A stretch of DNA of 64,000 bases, from the NCBI RefSeq assembly GCF_014201375.1, contig NZ_JACHDZ010000005.1, forward strand, positions 62,001 to 126,000, written 5' to 3'. Below are positions 46,423-56,731 of the stretch, one piece after another. A model generated the notes under the pieces. That model saw only the letters and a list, made by a program, of their open reading frames with translations. It ran no database searches and had not been told where the DNA came from. Source of the DNA: Tunturiibacter empetritectus (GTDB taxonomy: Bacteria > Acidobacteriota > Terriglobia > Terriglobales > Acidobacteriaceae). Each line of letters begins with the position of its first letter. Position 1 is the stretch's first letter. The position numbers were made by a program, and so were the translations under genes.

Positions 46423-47709
46423 ATGAACTACTCCTGTAGCCGGTACGAGCTGAAGTGCAACGAGTGCGGCAAGCGGTTCGGCAACCAACCCCTCTCTGCC
46501 TGCCCCGATTGCCTCGCCCCCCTTGAAATCGCCTATGACCTCGAGGCCGTCCGAGGCATCTTCACCAAGGAAAACATCGCAGCCGGCCCGGCCAACATCT
46601 GGCGTTACGCCGCTCTCCTCCCCATCCCCGAAGGCTTCGAGCCCGATCTCCCCGTGGGTTTCACCCCACTCGTCCGCGCAAAGAATCTCGGCAAGCGCAT
46701 CGGCGCCACCAATTTCTACGTCAAGAACGACGCCGTTTGCTTTCCGACCCTCAGCTTCAAGGATCGCGTCGTCTCCGTCGCCCTCGCCAACGCACAGAAG
46801 TTCGGCTTTGAGATCGTCGGCTGCTCCTCCACCGGCAACCTCGCCAACTCTGTCGCCGCGCAGGCCGCCCGCCTCGGTCTCAAAGCCACCATCCTCGTTC
46901 CTGCCGATCTCGAGCCGGCCAAGATTCTCAACACCCTCGTCTACGGCGCGCGCCTCATCCGCATCGACGGCAACTACGACCACGTCAACCGCCTCTGCAC
47001 CCAGATCGCGGACGAGTACGCCTGGGGCCTCGTCAACGTAAACCTCCGCCCCTACTACGCCGAAGGCTCGAAGACAGTAGGCTACGAGATCGCCGAGCAG
47101 CTCGGCTGGCGTCTCCCCGACAACGTCGTTGTTCCCATGGCCGGCGGCTCGCTCATCCGCAAAATTCGAAAGGCCTTTCAGGAGTTGATCGATCTGGGAT
47201 TGGTTGACGCCAAGCTCGTCCGCTTCTTCGGAGCACAGGCCTCCGGTTGCTCGCCCATCTCCGTCGCCGTCAAAGAGGGAACTGACTACATCGAACCGCA
47301 GCGCCCCAACACCATCGCCCGCTCGCTCGCCATCGGCAACCCAGCCGACGGCCCTGCCGCCGCGAAGATGATCCGCAGCACAGGCGGCTGGGCAGAGGAT
47401 GTCTCCGACGTCGAAATCGTCTCCGGCATTCAAGAGCTCGCCGAGACCGAAGGCATCTTCACCGAGACCGCCGGCGGCGTCACCACCGCAGTCACCGCGA
47501 GACTCTACGCCGATGGTCGCATAACCCCCGACGAGATCACCGTAACCTGCATTACCGGCAACGGACTCAAAACCACAGACGCACTCGCCCAGAGCTACTC
47601 GCATCTCAACGCCCGCGCCGTCCGCCCGCGACTAGCAGACTTCGACGCCTACCTCCGCGAACTCGACGGAATCACAGAGCCAGAACTGGCCACCGCAGGA
47701 GCCCTCTAA
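46423..47709 (+). CDS. Threonine-synthase-fold PLP enzyme (possible homocysteine synthase)
   Basis: A 428-residue fold-type II PLP enzyme related to threonine synthase. The N-terminus has a zinc-ribbon-like Cys set (C12, C15, C27, C30). The PLP lysine is K113 in FPTLSFKDRVVS; phosphate-binding CSSTGNLANSVAA follows. Start ATG 46423 is chosen because longer frames run through the riboswitch. Threonine synthase converts O-phosphohomoserine to threonine. SAM riboswitch control and the overlapping cysO-like gene instead suggest a sulfur acceptor role, such as making homocysteine from an activated homoserine. That is inference; plain threonine synthase remains possible. Confidence 0.8.
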   Translation: MNYSCSRYELKCNECGKRFGNQPLSACPDCLAPLEIAYDLEAVRGIFTKENIAAGPANIWRYAALLPIPEGFEPDLPVGFTPLVRAKNLGKRIGATNFYVKNDAVCFPTLSFKDRVVSVALANAQKFGFEIVGCSSTGNLANSVAAQAARLGLKATILVPADLEPAKILNTLVYGARLIRIDGNYDHVNRLCTQIADEYAWGLVNVNLRPYYAEGSKTVGYEIAEQLGWRLPDNVVVPMAGGSLIRKIRKAFQELIDLGLVDAKLVRFFGAQASGCSPISVAVKEGTDYIEPQRPNTIARSLAIGNPADGPAAAKMIRSTGGWAEDVSDVEIVSGIQELAETEGIFTETAGGVTTAVTARLYADGRITPDEITVTCITGNGLKTTDALAQSYSHLNARAVRPRLADFDAYLRELDGITEPELATAGAL

Positions 47710-47990
47710 TGTCTATCAAAGTCACCCTCCCCACTGCCTTCATACGCCACACCGATGGCCGCAAACACTTCAACTCCGCAGCTGCCAACCTCCCCGGACT
47801 TATCGCCGACATCGACCAGACCTTCCCCGCGCTTTCCACGCAGATCAAGGATGAAGAAGGCAAGCTCCGCCGCTTCATCAATATCTACGTCAACGACGAG
47901 GACATCCGATTCCTCGGCGGCGAAACCTACGCCTTCCAGGACGGCGACGAGATCATGCTCATCCCCTCCATAGCCGGCGGCACAGGCTAG
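47709..47990 (+). CDS. CysO-like sulfur carrier (MoaD/ThiS family)
   Basis: A 93-residue ubiquitin-fold sulfur carrier. FINIYVNDEDIRFLGG resembles Mycobacterium CysO (from memory, FVNIYVNDEDVRFSGG). The C-terminus reads IAGGTG: the diglycine that would form a thiocarboxylate is followed by Thr-Gly, so two residues must be removed by a protease before activation. The start overlaps the stop of the PLP enzyme (TAATG), so both are co-translated in a fixed ratio. The E1-like activating enzyme and a JAMM-type protease are not in the window. Confidence 0.85.
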   Translation: MSIKVTLPTAFIRHTDGRKHFNSAAANLPGLIADIDQTFPALSTQIKDEEGKLRRFINIYVNDEDIRFLGGETYAFQDGDEIMLIPSIAGGTG

Positions 47991-48021
47991 CCAGCCGCAG
48001 CCGACAATAAACCAGACCTAA

Positions 48022-48058
48022 GCGGAGCCTCTCGCAGTTTCATCACGGGAGGCTTCGC
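48022..48058. terminator. Hairpin between converging cysO-like and hydrolase genes
   Basis: GCGGAGCCTC pairs with GAGGCTTCGC (one G-T), loop of 17 nt, with no strong T run on either side. It sits between two convergent genes. Confidence 0.5.
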
Positions 48059-48087
48059 AATAAATCCTCAGATTAATCAGGCCCACG

Positions 48088-48981
48088 TTACAGCTTTTGC
48101 TTTTTTAGAAACTCCTCGATCCGGCCCGCGATCTCTTCTCCGTGCGTCTCCAACGCGAAGTGCCCAGTGTCCAGCAGGTGGATTTCAAGGTTCTTCAAAT
48201 CGCGTCGATAAGGAGCAGCGCCTTCGGCCGGAAAGATGAAGTCGTTCTTGCCCCATACGATGAGAGTCGGCGGTTGGTACTTCCGGAAGAACGCTTGAAA
48301 CTCGGGGTAGAGTGGCACGTTCGTTCCATACGAAAGAAAAAGATCCAACTGGATATCGCTATTGCCCGGACGATCCAGTCCGACCTGATCCAAAACCCAG
48401 GTCGTTGGATCCAGCAGCGTCTTGTCGGCAACACCGTTCTCGTACTGCCATTGGGTTGACTTCTGATCCACAAGAAAGAGCAGTGCCTTCCGATTCTCCG
48501 GTGTGGGAGCAGCCCAGTACGCTTTGATCGGATCCCAGAACTTCAGCAATCCCTCGTCATACGCGTTTCCATTCTGCACGATCAGGGCCTGCACTCGATC
48601 CGGCTGTCGCAGCGCGAGACGATAACCAATCGGTGCGCCGTAGTCCATCACATACATCGAATATTTGCCAAGGCCAAGCGTCTCAACAAACCCTTCCACT
48701 ATATTCGTCAAGTTTTCAAAGGTGTAGGAGAAGTTCTTGTGGTCGGGCATGCTACTCATCCCGAAGCCTGGATAATCAGGAGTGACGACGTGAAAGGAAG
48801 ACGCAAGCCGTGGAATCAGATTGCGAAACATATTCGATGAAGTTGGAAACCCATGTAACAAGAGGATTGTTGAAGAGGACTTTGATCCAGCCTCTCGATA
48901 AAACACGTCCTGATCGTTGACGCGCACCGTCTGGTAGCGAACTGGAAGAACTGCGAGCGAAGGAGCGGAGACTGCTGTCAT
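48088..48981 (-). CDS. Alpha/beta hydrolase, haloalkane-dehalogenase/epoxide-hydrolase type
   Basis: A 297-residue alpha/beta hydrolase. Oxyanion motif LLHGFPTSSNMF; nucleophile Asp in YVMDYGAPIG, where a serine would give an esterase; His in LLDTGHFALE near the C-terminus. An Asp nucleophile fits haloalkane dehalogenases, epoxide hydrolases or fluoroacetate-type enzymes. The cap region (about 140-215) has several Trp. Substrate unknown. It is a lone gene with no signal peptide. Confidence 0.85.
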   Translation of the reverse strand: MTAVSAPSLAVLPVRYQTVRVNDQDVFYREAGSKSSSTILLLHGFPTSSNMFRNLIPRLASSFHVVTPDYPGFGMSSMPDHKNFSYTFENLTNIVEGFVETLGLGKYSMYVMDYGAPIGYRLALRQPDRVQALIVQNGNAYDEGLLKFWDPIKAYWAAPTPENRKALLFLVDQKSTQWQYENGVADKTLLDPTTWVLDQVGLDRPGNSDIQLDLFLSYGTNVPLYPEFQAFFRKYQPPTLIVWGKNDFIFPAEGAAPYRRDLKNLEIHLLDTGHFALETHGEEIAGRIEEFLKKQKL

Positions 48982-49184
48982 GGAGTATCTCCATTCAAAA
49001 TAGAGTTGGAATTTCCTGCGTGAGGAATGGACAAGTCAAACCAGGCGACTCCATTCAAAGTATGTCGCGTGGATCCGGTGCACTCGGCTTACTATTCACG
49101 AACAGATGATGCTGTTGTATGGTCTGTGTTCTTGCCGACTGTCAGATGACCTCAGCCTCACTAACGATGCACTCGAATCATGAA

Positions 49185-51461
49185 TTATTGTGTCGGAAGC
49201 AGACCAAAGACTGCGACACCGCTCTGCGTCCCAACATAGACCTTGCCGTTGACGATCAGCGGCGTAATAAATTTGTTGCCGTTTCCGAAGCTGTCCCGCT
49301 CATTGGGTGCCTGGTTACTGTTATAAAACTCATGCGTCAGGTTCGACGGGTCATACGCATGCAACACGCCTGCCGCGGACAAACCCGACTCGAGCGCCCA
49401 CACGATACCGTTTTGAGTCCCATTGGCGGAGATTGACGGCGTCGGGCCGGGATGCGAAAACTTTACCGTCGTCTGGCTCGAGGGACTCGTGGCCAGCACT
49501 GCATTAGTAAAAGGATACGCCTTAAGTGTGTCCCCGTCGGAGGAGTAGTACAGCGTCCCGTTGAAGTACGCAGGAGTCGAATAGACCAGGCCGGCCATAG
49601 CTCCAGGAATCTCCTGGTAGATGTTACTGTCCATCGGTGCGCTCGCCGGATTGAACTTGCCAAGATTGTCTCTGTCCGCGAGATAGATATTCTTATCCTT
49701 GCCTGCACCCACAATCAAATGATGCACGTGTCCGCTGGCGTCCGTCTGGTCGGGCAGAAGCATCTCACCACCTGAACCAAGATCCAAATCTTCACTCGAC
49801 TCCGTGGTCCCGTTATAGGTCTCAAAATAATCTGCCACCGCCAGCTTTCCAGTGGTCGAAAGCTTCACCATTGCATTGCCGTAGTCTCCCGCCGCAGGGA
49901 ATCCATTCGAGTTCAGCGTCGTATCGAAGGTTCCATTCGCCTGCAGCAGATAGAGGAACCCACTGCTATCGGCCGCCAAACCATCGCCGCTCATCCAGAT
50001 CGAACCCTCGTTGCCGTTCGGCGTAAGGTTTAACACCTGCGTCTGTGCCAGCGTCGACTCGCTGTAGCCAATCACCCAACCTGTATAAGGTCCGGAGTCG
50101 CAGTGAGACGTCCACCCCGTGTAGATGGTGCCGTTTAGAAGCAGCAGGGCAGCGCGTTCCGCATATTGCACAGGGTCGAAGACCACATTGCCATTCTGGC
50201 TATTGGCTCCATTGCCAGGATAAGTCGCGGCGATCTCGTTCGGGCTGCCGGTATCCAGGCCAGTTGTGAGGTCAAGGGCATGCAGTCGCTGATGATATCC
50301 CCCGTTCGCATCTTTACTCATTCCAATGGTAAACAGGCTCCCATTCGTACCCTGCCTGCGATCGATCACCGGGGTGGAGGTTATACCGATCTCCGGCGTA
50401 ATCTGTGAACAGCCGCGATCGTCACTCGTTGTCTCTCCGCTTCCAAGGATCGACGTCTTCCAAATCTGCGTTCCGCTATCTGCATCGAACGCGTAGACAT
50501 TGTTGTGTTCGGTCGCCACATACAGCACATTATGAAGCTGCCCTCCGACAGACACATTGGCAAGAAAAAGAGGCTGCGCGTCTACTTTGCCGTCGACAGC
50601 ATCGAAGCCGATCTTGCCGAACTGCGTCGAGTTCACGTTACTCTGCGTCAGGATTGTCTCCTGCGCATTCAGTCCATCTCGTGCAATATCATAGTGAAAC
50701 GTCGTCACGTCCGGTGCATTGGTCATCGCAATGGTCTGCACAGTCAAAGCAAGCGTTGACGAATGGGTAAGGCTGCCGGATGTTCCCGTGAAAGTGACGC
50801 TCGCTGTGGCCGCGGCTGCAGTTGGCACTGCCGTAATCACCACGCTTTGCGCCGCTCCCGGTGTCAGGCTCAGAGTCGCGGGATTTGCCGTCACCCCAGA
50901 AGGAAGACCCGTGATCGCAACCGCAACCGTGCCCGTAAGCGAGTTGACCGCAGCAGCGGTCACACTCACCGGCAAGCCAGTCGAGCCGCCAACAACCGTC
51001 AAGGAAGCCGGCGTTAGCGTCAGTGCGAAGTCTGGAGGTGGCGCAGAGACGTTGGCCGCAACGGTAGAGCTATGAGTCAGCGATCCCGAAGCTCCAGTAA
51101 CGGTCAACGTGGCGCTTCCAGCAACAGCCCCCGACGATGCCGTAACAGTTATGTTCTGCGCGATCCCCGGAGTCAGCGTAAAGGTGGATGGCTGTGTGGA
51201 TACGCCCCCAGGTAGCCCGGAGAGGATGATCGTCACCACCCCCGTAAAGCCATTGGCTGCGGTCGCATTTACGCTCACCTGTTGGCCCGGTCCACCCGGA
51301 ACAAGCGTAATTGCCGTCGGCGCAGCTGACAAAGAAAAGTCCGCCGCAGATGTAGGTAAAGGAGCGGGTGCAGGTGTAGATCTTCCCCCACAAGACATCA
51401 AACCCACACAAAGAAGCAACCCGAAACCAGCGTCCGCGATCTTCAGAACAGAACCACCCAT
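49185..51461 (-). CDS. Lipoprotein with Ig-like repeats and a PQQ-like beta-propeller
   Basis: A 758-residue lipoprotein. The lipobox LMSC (about 20-23) follows LLLCVGLMSC. Two Ig-like/BACON-like repeats of about 90 residues (DFSLSAAPTAITLVPGG and DFALTLTPASLTVVGGS) come next. From about 250 a propeller domain has repeated W-like blades (HNVLYVATEHNNVYAFDADSG, IYTGWTSHCDSGPYTGWVIG, KNIYLADRDNLGKFNP) ending in VYVGTQSGVAVFGL. It may bind sugar or be a secreted scaffold; enzyme activity is not shown. It is likely exported to the periplasm or surface. Confidence 0.8.
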   Translation of the reverse strand: MGGSVLKIADAGFGLLLCVGLMSCGGRSTPAPAPLPTSAADFSLSAAPTAITLVPGGPGQQVSVNATAANGFTGVVTIILSGLPGGVSTQPSTFTLTPGIAQNITVTASSGAVAGSATLTVTGASGSLTHSSTVAANVSAPPPDFALTLTPASLTVVGGSTGLPVSVTAAAVNSLTGTVAVAITGLPSGVTANPATLSLTPGAAQSVVITAVPTAAAATASVTFTGTSGSLTHSSTLALTVQTIAMTNAPDVTTFHYDIARDGLNAQETILTQSNVNSTQFGKIGFDAVDGKVDAQPLFLANVSVGGQLHNVLYVATEHNNVYAFDADSGTQIWKTSILGSGETTSDDRGCSQITPEIGITSTPVIDRRQGTNGSLFTIGMSKDANGGYHQRLHALDLTTGLDTGSPNEIAATYPGNGANSQNGNVVFDPVQYAERAALLLLNGTIYTGWTSHCDSGPYTGWVIGYSESTLAQTQVLNLTPNGNEGSIWMSGDGLAADSSGFLYLLQANGTFDTTLNSNGFPAAGDYGNAMVKLSTTGKLAVADYFETYNGTTESSEDLDLGSGGEMLLPDQTDASGHVHHLIVGAGKDKNIYLADRDNLGKFNPASAPMDSNIYQEIPGAMAGLVYSTPAYFNGTLYYSSDGDTLKAYPFTNAVLATSPSSQTTVKFSHPGPTPSISANGTQNGIVWALESGLSAAGVLHAYDPSNLTHEFYNSNQAPNERDSFGNGNKFITPLIVNGKVYVGTQSGVAVFGLLPTQ

Positions 51462-51745
51462 CGCAAACCTCCAAAACCAGCAAACACCTACACCCCGCCA
51501 CGTGGATCACCGGCAGGATCAGATCGAACTTACACCGATCGCCCCGCAAATTTGTCACGCAGATGTCACTTGTTTTTACCTGAGGGAAGCGGCCGCACTT
51601 GTTTCACCCTGATCCCAATGCCTTCCATCACCTGTGCTTGATCAATATCTTTGAACCGAAGCAACGGATAGGGAGCATTTTAGCTCTTATGCCTTGTAGA
51701 CATTCGCGCATTGGCGCAACTCTGTTCTGAGAAAGCAGGTCAACT

Positions 51746-51895
51746 ATGTTCCTCATTCTTGCCGTCGTACTAGTATTGCTTTGGCTGGGTGGCTTTTTCG
51801 TTCTTCATGTCAGCAGCTTCCTCATTCATCTGCTGCTGATCTTTGCCTTGATCTCAATCATCATGAACTTCGTCAGTGGCAGACGCGCTGTCTGA
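51746..51895 (+). CDS. Lmo0937-family small membrane protein
   Basis: A 49-residue peptide, MFLILAVVLVLLWLGGFFV at the N-terminus and FALISIIMNFVSGRRAV at the C-terminus, with two hydrophobic segments. It matches the lmo0937/DUF5670 group (about 50 residues, two helices, end IxxxLxGRRxV). The ATG is preceded by AGCAGGT. Conservation of the pattern is the evidence; the role is unknown. It converges on lon, with a hairpin terminator between. Confidence 0.78.
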   Translation: MFLILAVVLVLLWLGGFFVLHVSSFLIHLLLIFALISIIMNFVSGRRAV

Positions 51896-51921
51896 GCCGC
51901 CTACGAATCCTTAAAAGGAAA

Positions 51922-51949
51922 AGGCCGAACCTGTTGTCAAGTTCGGCCT
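51922..51949 (-). terminator. lon terminator
   Basis: AGGCCGAAC pairs with GTTCGGCCT, loop 10 nt. On the minus strand the stem is followed by TTTCCTTTTAAGG. It lies between the lmo0937-type gene and lon and may serve both. Confidence 0.8.
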
Positions 51950-51969
51950 CTTGCGTTACAAAAGCTGAT

Positions 51970-54396
51970 CTACTGATGCGCCACAGGCTGAGGAATCTCG
52001 ATCCCCGCCGCAGGTATTACGCTTGCCAGCGCCTCAGGTGTCTCTTCCTGCAGCTCAGGCAGATTGCCCTCTAGCGCCAGCTTCAGCACCTGATCCATCT
52101 CCTCGACAAAGTGCAGCTTCATGCTCGTCTTCAGCAACTCCGGCAGATCCGCCATATCCTTGCGGTTCTCCTCCGGCAGAATCGCCTCGAAGATCCCCGC
52201 ACGATGCGCCGCCAGCAGCTTCTCCTTCAGCCCGCCAATAGGGAGCACCTTACCCCGCAGCGTAATCTCACCGGTCATCGCGATATCGCGCCGCACCTTG
52301 ATCTTGGTAAGCGCACTCGCCAGCCCGGTAGCCAGCGTAATGCCTGCCGACGGACCATCCTTCGGAATCGCTCCCTCCGGTACATGAACATGGATATCGA
52401 CGTTCTTATAAAAGTCCTTCGCCAGCCCGAGATGATGCGAGCGCGAACGAATATAAGTTAGTGCAGCTTGCGCCGACTCCTGCATCACATCGCCAAGCTG
52501 CCCGGTCGCCGTCATCTTGCCCTTGCCGTCGAGCACCTGCACCTCGGTCTGCAGAATCGTACCGCCCATCTCGGTCCAAGCGAGGCCCGTCACCAGGCCA
52601 ACCTCACTCTTCTCGTGCACCTGTGAGTCGCGGAACTTCGCCACGCCAAGAATATCCCCAATGTTCTGCCCGGTGATCGTCTCCTTGTGTTCCGCGCCGT
52701 GCTTCACCACTCGTCGCGCAACCTTGCGGCACACATTCCCGATCTCACGCTCCAGGTTCCTGACACCGGCCTCGCGCGTATAACCGCGAATGATCTGCCT
52801 CAGCGCATCGTCCTCGAAGACGATTTGCTCTTCTGTCAGCCCGGTGCCTTCCCGCTGCTTCTTCACCAGGTACTGCTTAGCGATCTCCAGCTTCTCGATC
52901 TCGGTATACCCATGCAGCCGCAGAATCTCCATACGGTCCTGCAGCGGCCCCGGAATCGTATGCAGCACATTCGCCGTAGCGACAAACAGCACCTGCGACA
53001 GGTCGTACTCAACATCCAGGTAGTGATCCTGGAACGAAGTATTCTGCTCTGGATCCAGAACCTCAAGCAGCGCACTCGCTGGATCGCCGCGGAAGTCCGA
53101 AGCCATCTTGTCGATCTCATCCAGCATGAACACAGGATTCTTCGTCCCAGCCTTCTTCATCGACTGAATGATCTGCCCCGGCAGCGCGCCAATGTACGTC
53201 CGGCGATGCCCGCGAATCTCCGCCTCGTCCCGAACGCCGCCCAGCGACATCCTCACGAACTTGCGACCCGTAGCCTTCGCAATCGACATTCCCAGCGAGG
53301 TCTTACCCACACCTGGAGGCCCAACAAAGCAGAGAATCGATCCCTTCGGATTCTTCACAAGCTGCCGAACCGCAAGGAATTCCAGGATCCGCTCCTTGAT
53401 CTTCTCCAGCCCATAATGATCTTCGTTCAGAATCTGTTCCGCATGCTCGATCGAACGAATCTCCTTCGACCGTTTCTTCCACGGCACAGCCAGCAGCCAG
53501 TCCAGATAGTTCCGCGACACAGTCGACTCGGCCGACATAGGCGGCATAGCCTCAAGCTTCTTCAGCTCCTGCAGCGACTTCTCCAGCACATCCTTCGGCA
53601 TTCCAGCGGCTTCAATCTTCTTCTTCAGCTCATCGAACTCCGACTTCTCGCCTCGACCAAGCTCCTTCTGGATAGCCTTGATCTTCTCGTTGAGGTAGTA
53701 CTCCTTCTGAGCCTTCTCCATCTGCCGCTTCACCCGCGACTGAATGGTGCGATCCATATTCAGCTTCTCGATCGCCACATCCAGCACATCCGCAACCTTG
53801 GTCAGCCTGTTCTCCGGATCGAAGACCTCAAGCAGTTGCTGCTTCTCTTCAATCGAAAGCTGCAGGTTTGCCGCAATCGTATCGGCCAGCTTTGCCGGCT
53901 CATCCGCACGCACACTCGCCGCCATCGTCTCGTAGTTCAACGACTGCTGCAGCTTCACATACTGCTCAAACAGCGAGTGCACCCGCTGCATCAGCTGCTC
54001 CACCTGCGGAGTCATCTCGAGCTGCGTTTGACCCGTGCGTACCGTTGCGACAAAGAAACCATCGACGTCATTGATCTCGGTAGCGTGCGCCCGCTCCACA
54101 CCTTCAACCAGTACTTTAATATTTCCGTCCGGCATCTTCACGCTCTGGACGATATTGCCAATCGTGCCCGTCTCATAGATATCGTCGGCGTTCGGTTCAT
54201 CCACGGAGGCGTCATGCTGCGTTGCTAAAAAGATCTTACGATCGCCCGACAATGCTTCTTCCAACGCCCGAACGCTGGACTCGCGCCCAACGACAAAGGG
54301 AGTCATCATGTGAGGAAAGATGACCATGTCACGAATGGGCATCATCGGAAGCTTGCGAACATCGCCGCTTAGCGCTTTTTTTGGTTGATTTGTCAT
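51970..54396 (-). CDS. lon: ATP-dependent protease Lon
   Basis: An 808-residue LonA. N-terminal substrate domain ([23 protein letters not shown]), AAA+ module with Walker [10 protein letters not shown] (about 362) and Walker B FMLDEIDK, and the Ser-Lys protease site: KDGPSAG (Ser about 682) and [12 protein letters not shown] (Lys about 725). It degrades damaged and short-lived regulatory proteins in the cytosol. The start at 54396 (GGAGAGAG upstream) is preferred over one 75 nt earlier. It follows clpX after a 238-bp gap. Confidence 0.97.
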   Translation of the reverse strand: MTNQPKKALSGDVRKLPMMPIRDMVIFPHMMTPFVVGRESSVRALEEALSGDRKIFLATQHDASVDEPNADDIYETGTIGNIVQSVKMPDGNIKVLVEGVERAHATEINDVDGFFVATVRTGQTQLEMTPQVEQLMQRVHSLFEQYVKLQQSLNYETMAASVRADEPAKLADTIAANLQLSIEEKQQLLEVFDPENRLTKVADVLDVAIEKLNMDRTIQSRVKRQMEKAQKEYYLNEKIKAIQKELGRGEKSEFDELKKKIEAAGMPKDVLEKSLQELKKLEAMPPMSAESTVSRNYLDWLLAVPWKKRSKEIRSIEHAEQILNEDHYGLEKIKERILEFLAVRQLVKNPKGSILCFVGPPGVGKTSLGMSIAKATGRKFVRMSLGGVRDEAEIRGHRRTYIGALPGQIIQSMKKAGTKNPVFMLDEIDKMASDFRGDPASALLEVLDPEQNTSFQDHYLDVEYDLSQVLFVATANVLHTIPGPLQDRMEILRLHGYTEIEKLEIAKQYLVKKQREGTGLTEEQIVFEDDALRQIIRGYTREAGVRNLEREIGNVCRKVARRVVKHGAEHKETITGQNIGDILGVAKFRDSQVHEKSEVGLVTGLAWTEMGGTILQTEVQVLDGKGKMTATGQLGDVMQESAQAALTYIRSRSHHLGLAKDFYKNVDIHVHVPEGAIPKDGPSAGITLATGLASALTKIKVRRDIAMTGEITLRGKVLPIGGLKEKLLAAHRAGIFEAILPEENRKDMADLPELLKTSMKLHFVEEMDQVLKLALEGNLPELQEETPEALASVIPAAGIEIPQPVAHQ

Positions 54397-54633
54397 CTCT
54401 CTCCAATTAGACGTTAAAACGCCGGAAATGATGCAACGGCGTTGCGGCTTCAGGTGATTGTAATTCCTCACGCGTCATAAAGGTATTCCACAAATACAAC
54501 TGGCAGGGAATTGAAAAATATATTCCGCTGTTAAAGCAGCAATCGCAACGACAATCGATGCCGTTGCGACCCACTGAACATCAAAGCTAATCTCTCCCGT
54601 CAGGCAATCTATGCGCCAGCCCGGTGCTCCTGA

Positions 54634-55920
54634 TTAACCTGCCTTTTCCAGCAGCATCGGCAGCGTCAGGCTGTGCTTCTTCACCATCTCGGCAGTAATC
54701 GAAAGCTCCTTGACCTTCTTGTTTCCTGGAACGTAGTACATCAGATCCAGCATCAGCTCTTCGAGAATCATCCGCAGGCCGCGTGCCCCAACCTTCCGTT
54801 GCAGTGCCTCACGAGCGATCTCTCGCGCAGCCTCGTCCGTGAAGATCACCTTCACGCCTTCGAAGTCAAACAGCTTCGTATACTGCTTCAAAATGGCATT
54901 CCGCGGCTTGGTCAGAATCTCGACCAGAGCTACTTCATCCAGCTCGTCGAGGATCCCCAGCACCGGCAGCCGGCCAACGAACTCCGGAATCAACCCATAC
55001 TTCAGCAGATCCTGCGGCTCAGCCTGACGCAGCAACTCCGCATCCCGCTGCGCCCGAATCGGCGTCACATCGCCATCCTTCGCATCCGGGTCAGCAATAG
55101 CCTTGAATCCCAGCGCCTTCTTGCCAATTCGCCGCCCGATCACCTTCTCCAGCCCGACAAAGGCCCCGCCGCAGATGAAGAGGATGTTCGTCGTATCAAC
55201 AGCAGTAAACTCCTGGTGCGGGTGCTTCCGTCCACCCTGTGGCGGAACATTGGCAACGGTTCCTTCCAACAGCTTCAACAGCGCCTGCTGGACACCCTCA
55301 CCCGAAACATCACGCGTGATCGAGGGGTTTTCGTCCTTGCGGCCAATCTTGTCGATCTCGTCGATATAGATAATCCCGCTCTGCGCCCGCTGTACGTCGC
55401 CATCTGCAGCCTGCAGCAGCTTCAGGATGATGTTCTCAACGTCTTCGCCCACATACCCGGCCTCGGTCAGCGTCGTGGCATCGACAATCGCGAACGGCAC
55501 GTCCAGCATCTTCGCCATCGTCTGCGCCAGCAGCGTCTTACCCGACCCGGTCGGTCCCACAAGCAGAATGTTCGACTTCGCCAGCTCCACATCGTTGCCG
55601 CGCGTCTTGTTCATCTGAATCCGCTTGTAGTGGTTATAAACCGCCACCGCGAGCTTCTTCTTCGTCTGGTCCTGCCCGATCACATACTCATCCAGAAAGG
55701 CCTTTACCTCCTGCGGTTTAGGCAGGTGAGCCGGCGCAGCGCCCGGCTGGGTCTCGGTGCGGTCGTCTTCCAGGATCGAATTGCAAACCGCCACGCACTC
55801 ATCGCAGATATACGCCCGCGGATAGTCCGAAGGCGACGAGATCAGCTTGGCAACGGCGTCCTGCGATTTATGGCAGAAAGAACAACGAAGAGATTCGTCT
55901 GAGCCCCGTGAAGTTTTCAT
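54634..55920 (-). CDS. clpX: ClpX, ATP-dependent unfoldase of ClpXP
   Basis: A 428-residue AAA+ unfoldase. N-terminal zinc-binding domain with C13, C16, C39, C42 (CSFC and CDEC); Walker [13 protein letters not shown] (about 117-128); Walker [10 protein letters not shown]; the IGF-like ClpP-binding loop region follows. It feeds tagged substrates to ClpP. It is 165 nt downstream of clpP on the same strand, in the classic tig-clpP-clpX-lon order. Confidence 0.97.
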   Translation of the reverse strand: MKTSRGSDESLRCSFCHKSQDAVAKLISSPSDYPRAYICDECVAVCNSILEDDRTETQPGAAPAHLPKPQEVKAFLDEYVIGQDQTKKKLAVAVYNHYKRIQMNKTRGNDVELAKSNILLVGPTGSGKTLLAQTMAKMLDVPFAIVDATTLTEAGYVGEDVENIILKLLQAADGDVQRAQSGIIYIDEIDKIGRKDENPSITRDVSGEGVQQALLKLLEGTVANVPPQGGRKHPHQEFTAVDTTNILFICGGAFVGLEKVIGRRIGKKALGFKAIADPDAKDGDVTPIRAQRDAELLRQAEPQDLLKYGLIPEFVGRLPVLGILDELDEVALVEILTKPRNAILKQYTKLFDFEGVKVIFTDEAAREIAREALQRKVGARGLRMILEELMLDLMYYVPGNKKVKELSITAEMVKKHSLTLPMLLEKAG

Positions 55921-56040
55921 AGATGCGACTACTCCTGAGTCATGCGCGCAACAAAGTCTTACTGTAAGTTTACACCCGATTCAACTTACAAAGCGTGGCC
56001 CGAAAGACACCACAGTACCCCGAAATGGTCATAGGCGAAA

Positions 56041-56065
56041 GAGCCCGAACCAGTGGCCCGGGCTC
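56041..56065 (-). terminator. Weak hairpin behind clpP
   Basis: GAGCCCG pairs with CGGGCTC with an 11-nt loop, followed on the minus strand by TTTCGCC. The short T run suggests partial termination between clpP and clpX. Confidence 0.5.
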
Positions 56066-56085
56066 TCCCAATAGCACTGCGGTAA

Positions 56086-56676
56086 CTAGGTGCGGGGCCG
56101 ATCGATGATGTCGTCGATGATCCCGTACTCCTTCGACTGCGCGGCCGTCATGATGAAGTCGCGCTCCACATCCCGCTCGATCCGCTCCAGCGTCTGGCCC
56201 GTGCTGGCGCTCATCAGCTTGTTCGTGATCTCCCGAATGCGCAGAATCTCCCGCGCATGGATGTCGATATCGGTAGCCTGTCCGCTCAGCCCGCCCATCG
56301 ACGGCTGGTGGATCAGAATCCGCGAGTTCGGCAGAGCAAACCGCTTGCCCTTCTTGCCCGCCATCAGCAGAAAAGCACCCATGCTGGCAGCCTGCCCGAT
56401 GCAGAAGGTCACCACATCGTTCTTGATGTACTGCATCGTGTCGTAGATCGCCAGACCGGCCGTGATCGATCCGCCCGGCGAGTTGATGTAAAGCTGAATG
56501 TCCTTCTCCGGATCCTCGCCGCTCAGAAACAGCATCTGCGCAATGATCACATTGGCGATGTTGTCATCGATCGGCGTGCCCAGAAAAATGATGTTGTCCC
56601 GCAGCAGACGGCTGTAAATGTCGTAGGCGCGTTCGCCCCGGCTCGTCTGCTCGATCACCATCGGTACTAGTCCCAT
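56086..56676 (-). CDS. clpP: ClpP, proteolytic subunit
   Basis: A 196-residue serine protease subunit forming the 14-mer chamber. The triad is Ser98 in GQAASMGAF, His123 in LIHQPSMGG and Asp near 169 in IERDVERDF. The N-terminal [15 protein letters not shown] is the usual processing and pore segment. It lies 55 nt after the trigger-factor gene and works with ClpX and probably ClpC, both present in the window. Confidence 0.97.
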   Translation of the reverse strand: MGLVPMVIEQTSRGERAYDIYSRLLRDNIIFLGTPIDDNIANVIIAQMLFLSGEDPEKDIQLYINSPGGSITAGLAIYDTMQYIKNDVVTFCIGQAASMGAFLLMAGKKGKRFALPNSRILIHQPSMGGLSGQATDIDIHAREILRIREITNKLMSASTGQTLERIERDVERDFIMTAAQSKEYGIIDDIIDRPRT

Positions 56677-56731
56677 AACGCTCTCTTTCTAAAAAATCTG
56701 TAAACAGAATCCTCTGTTTTGTTTTTTATAT

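Noticed and set aside
46276-46423. A longer start for the threonine-synthase-like protein
   Set aside because: The added residues would come from the riboswitch and its leader and match no threonine-synthase sequence.
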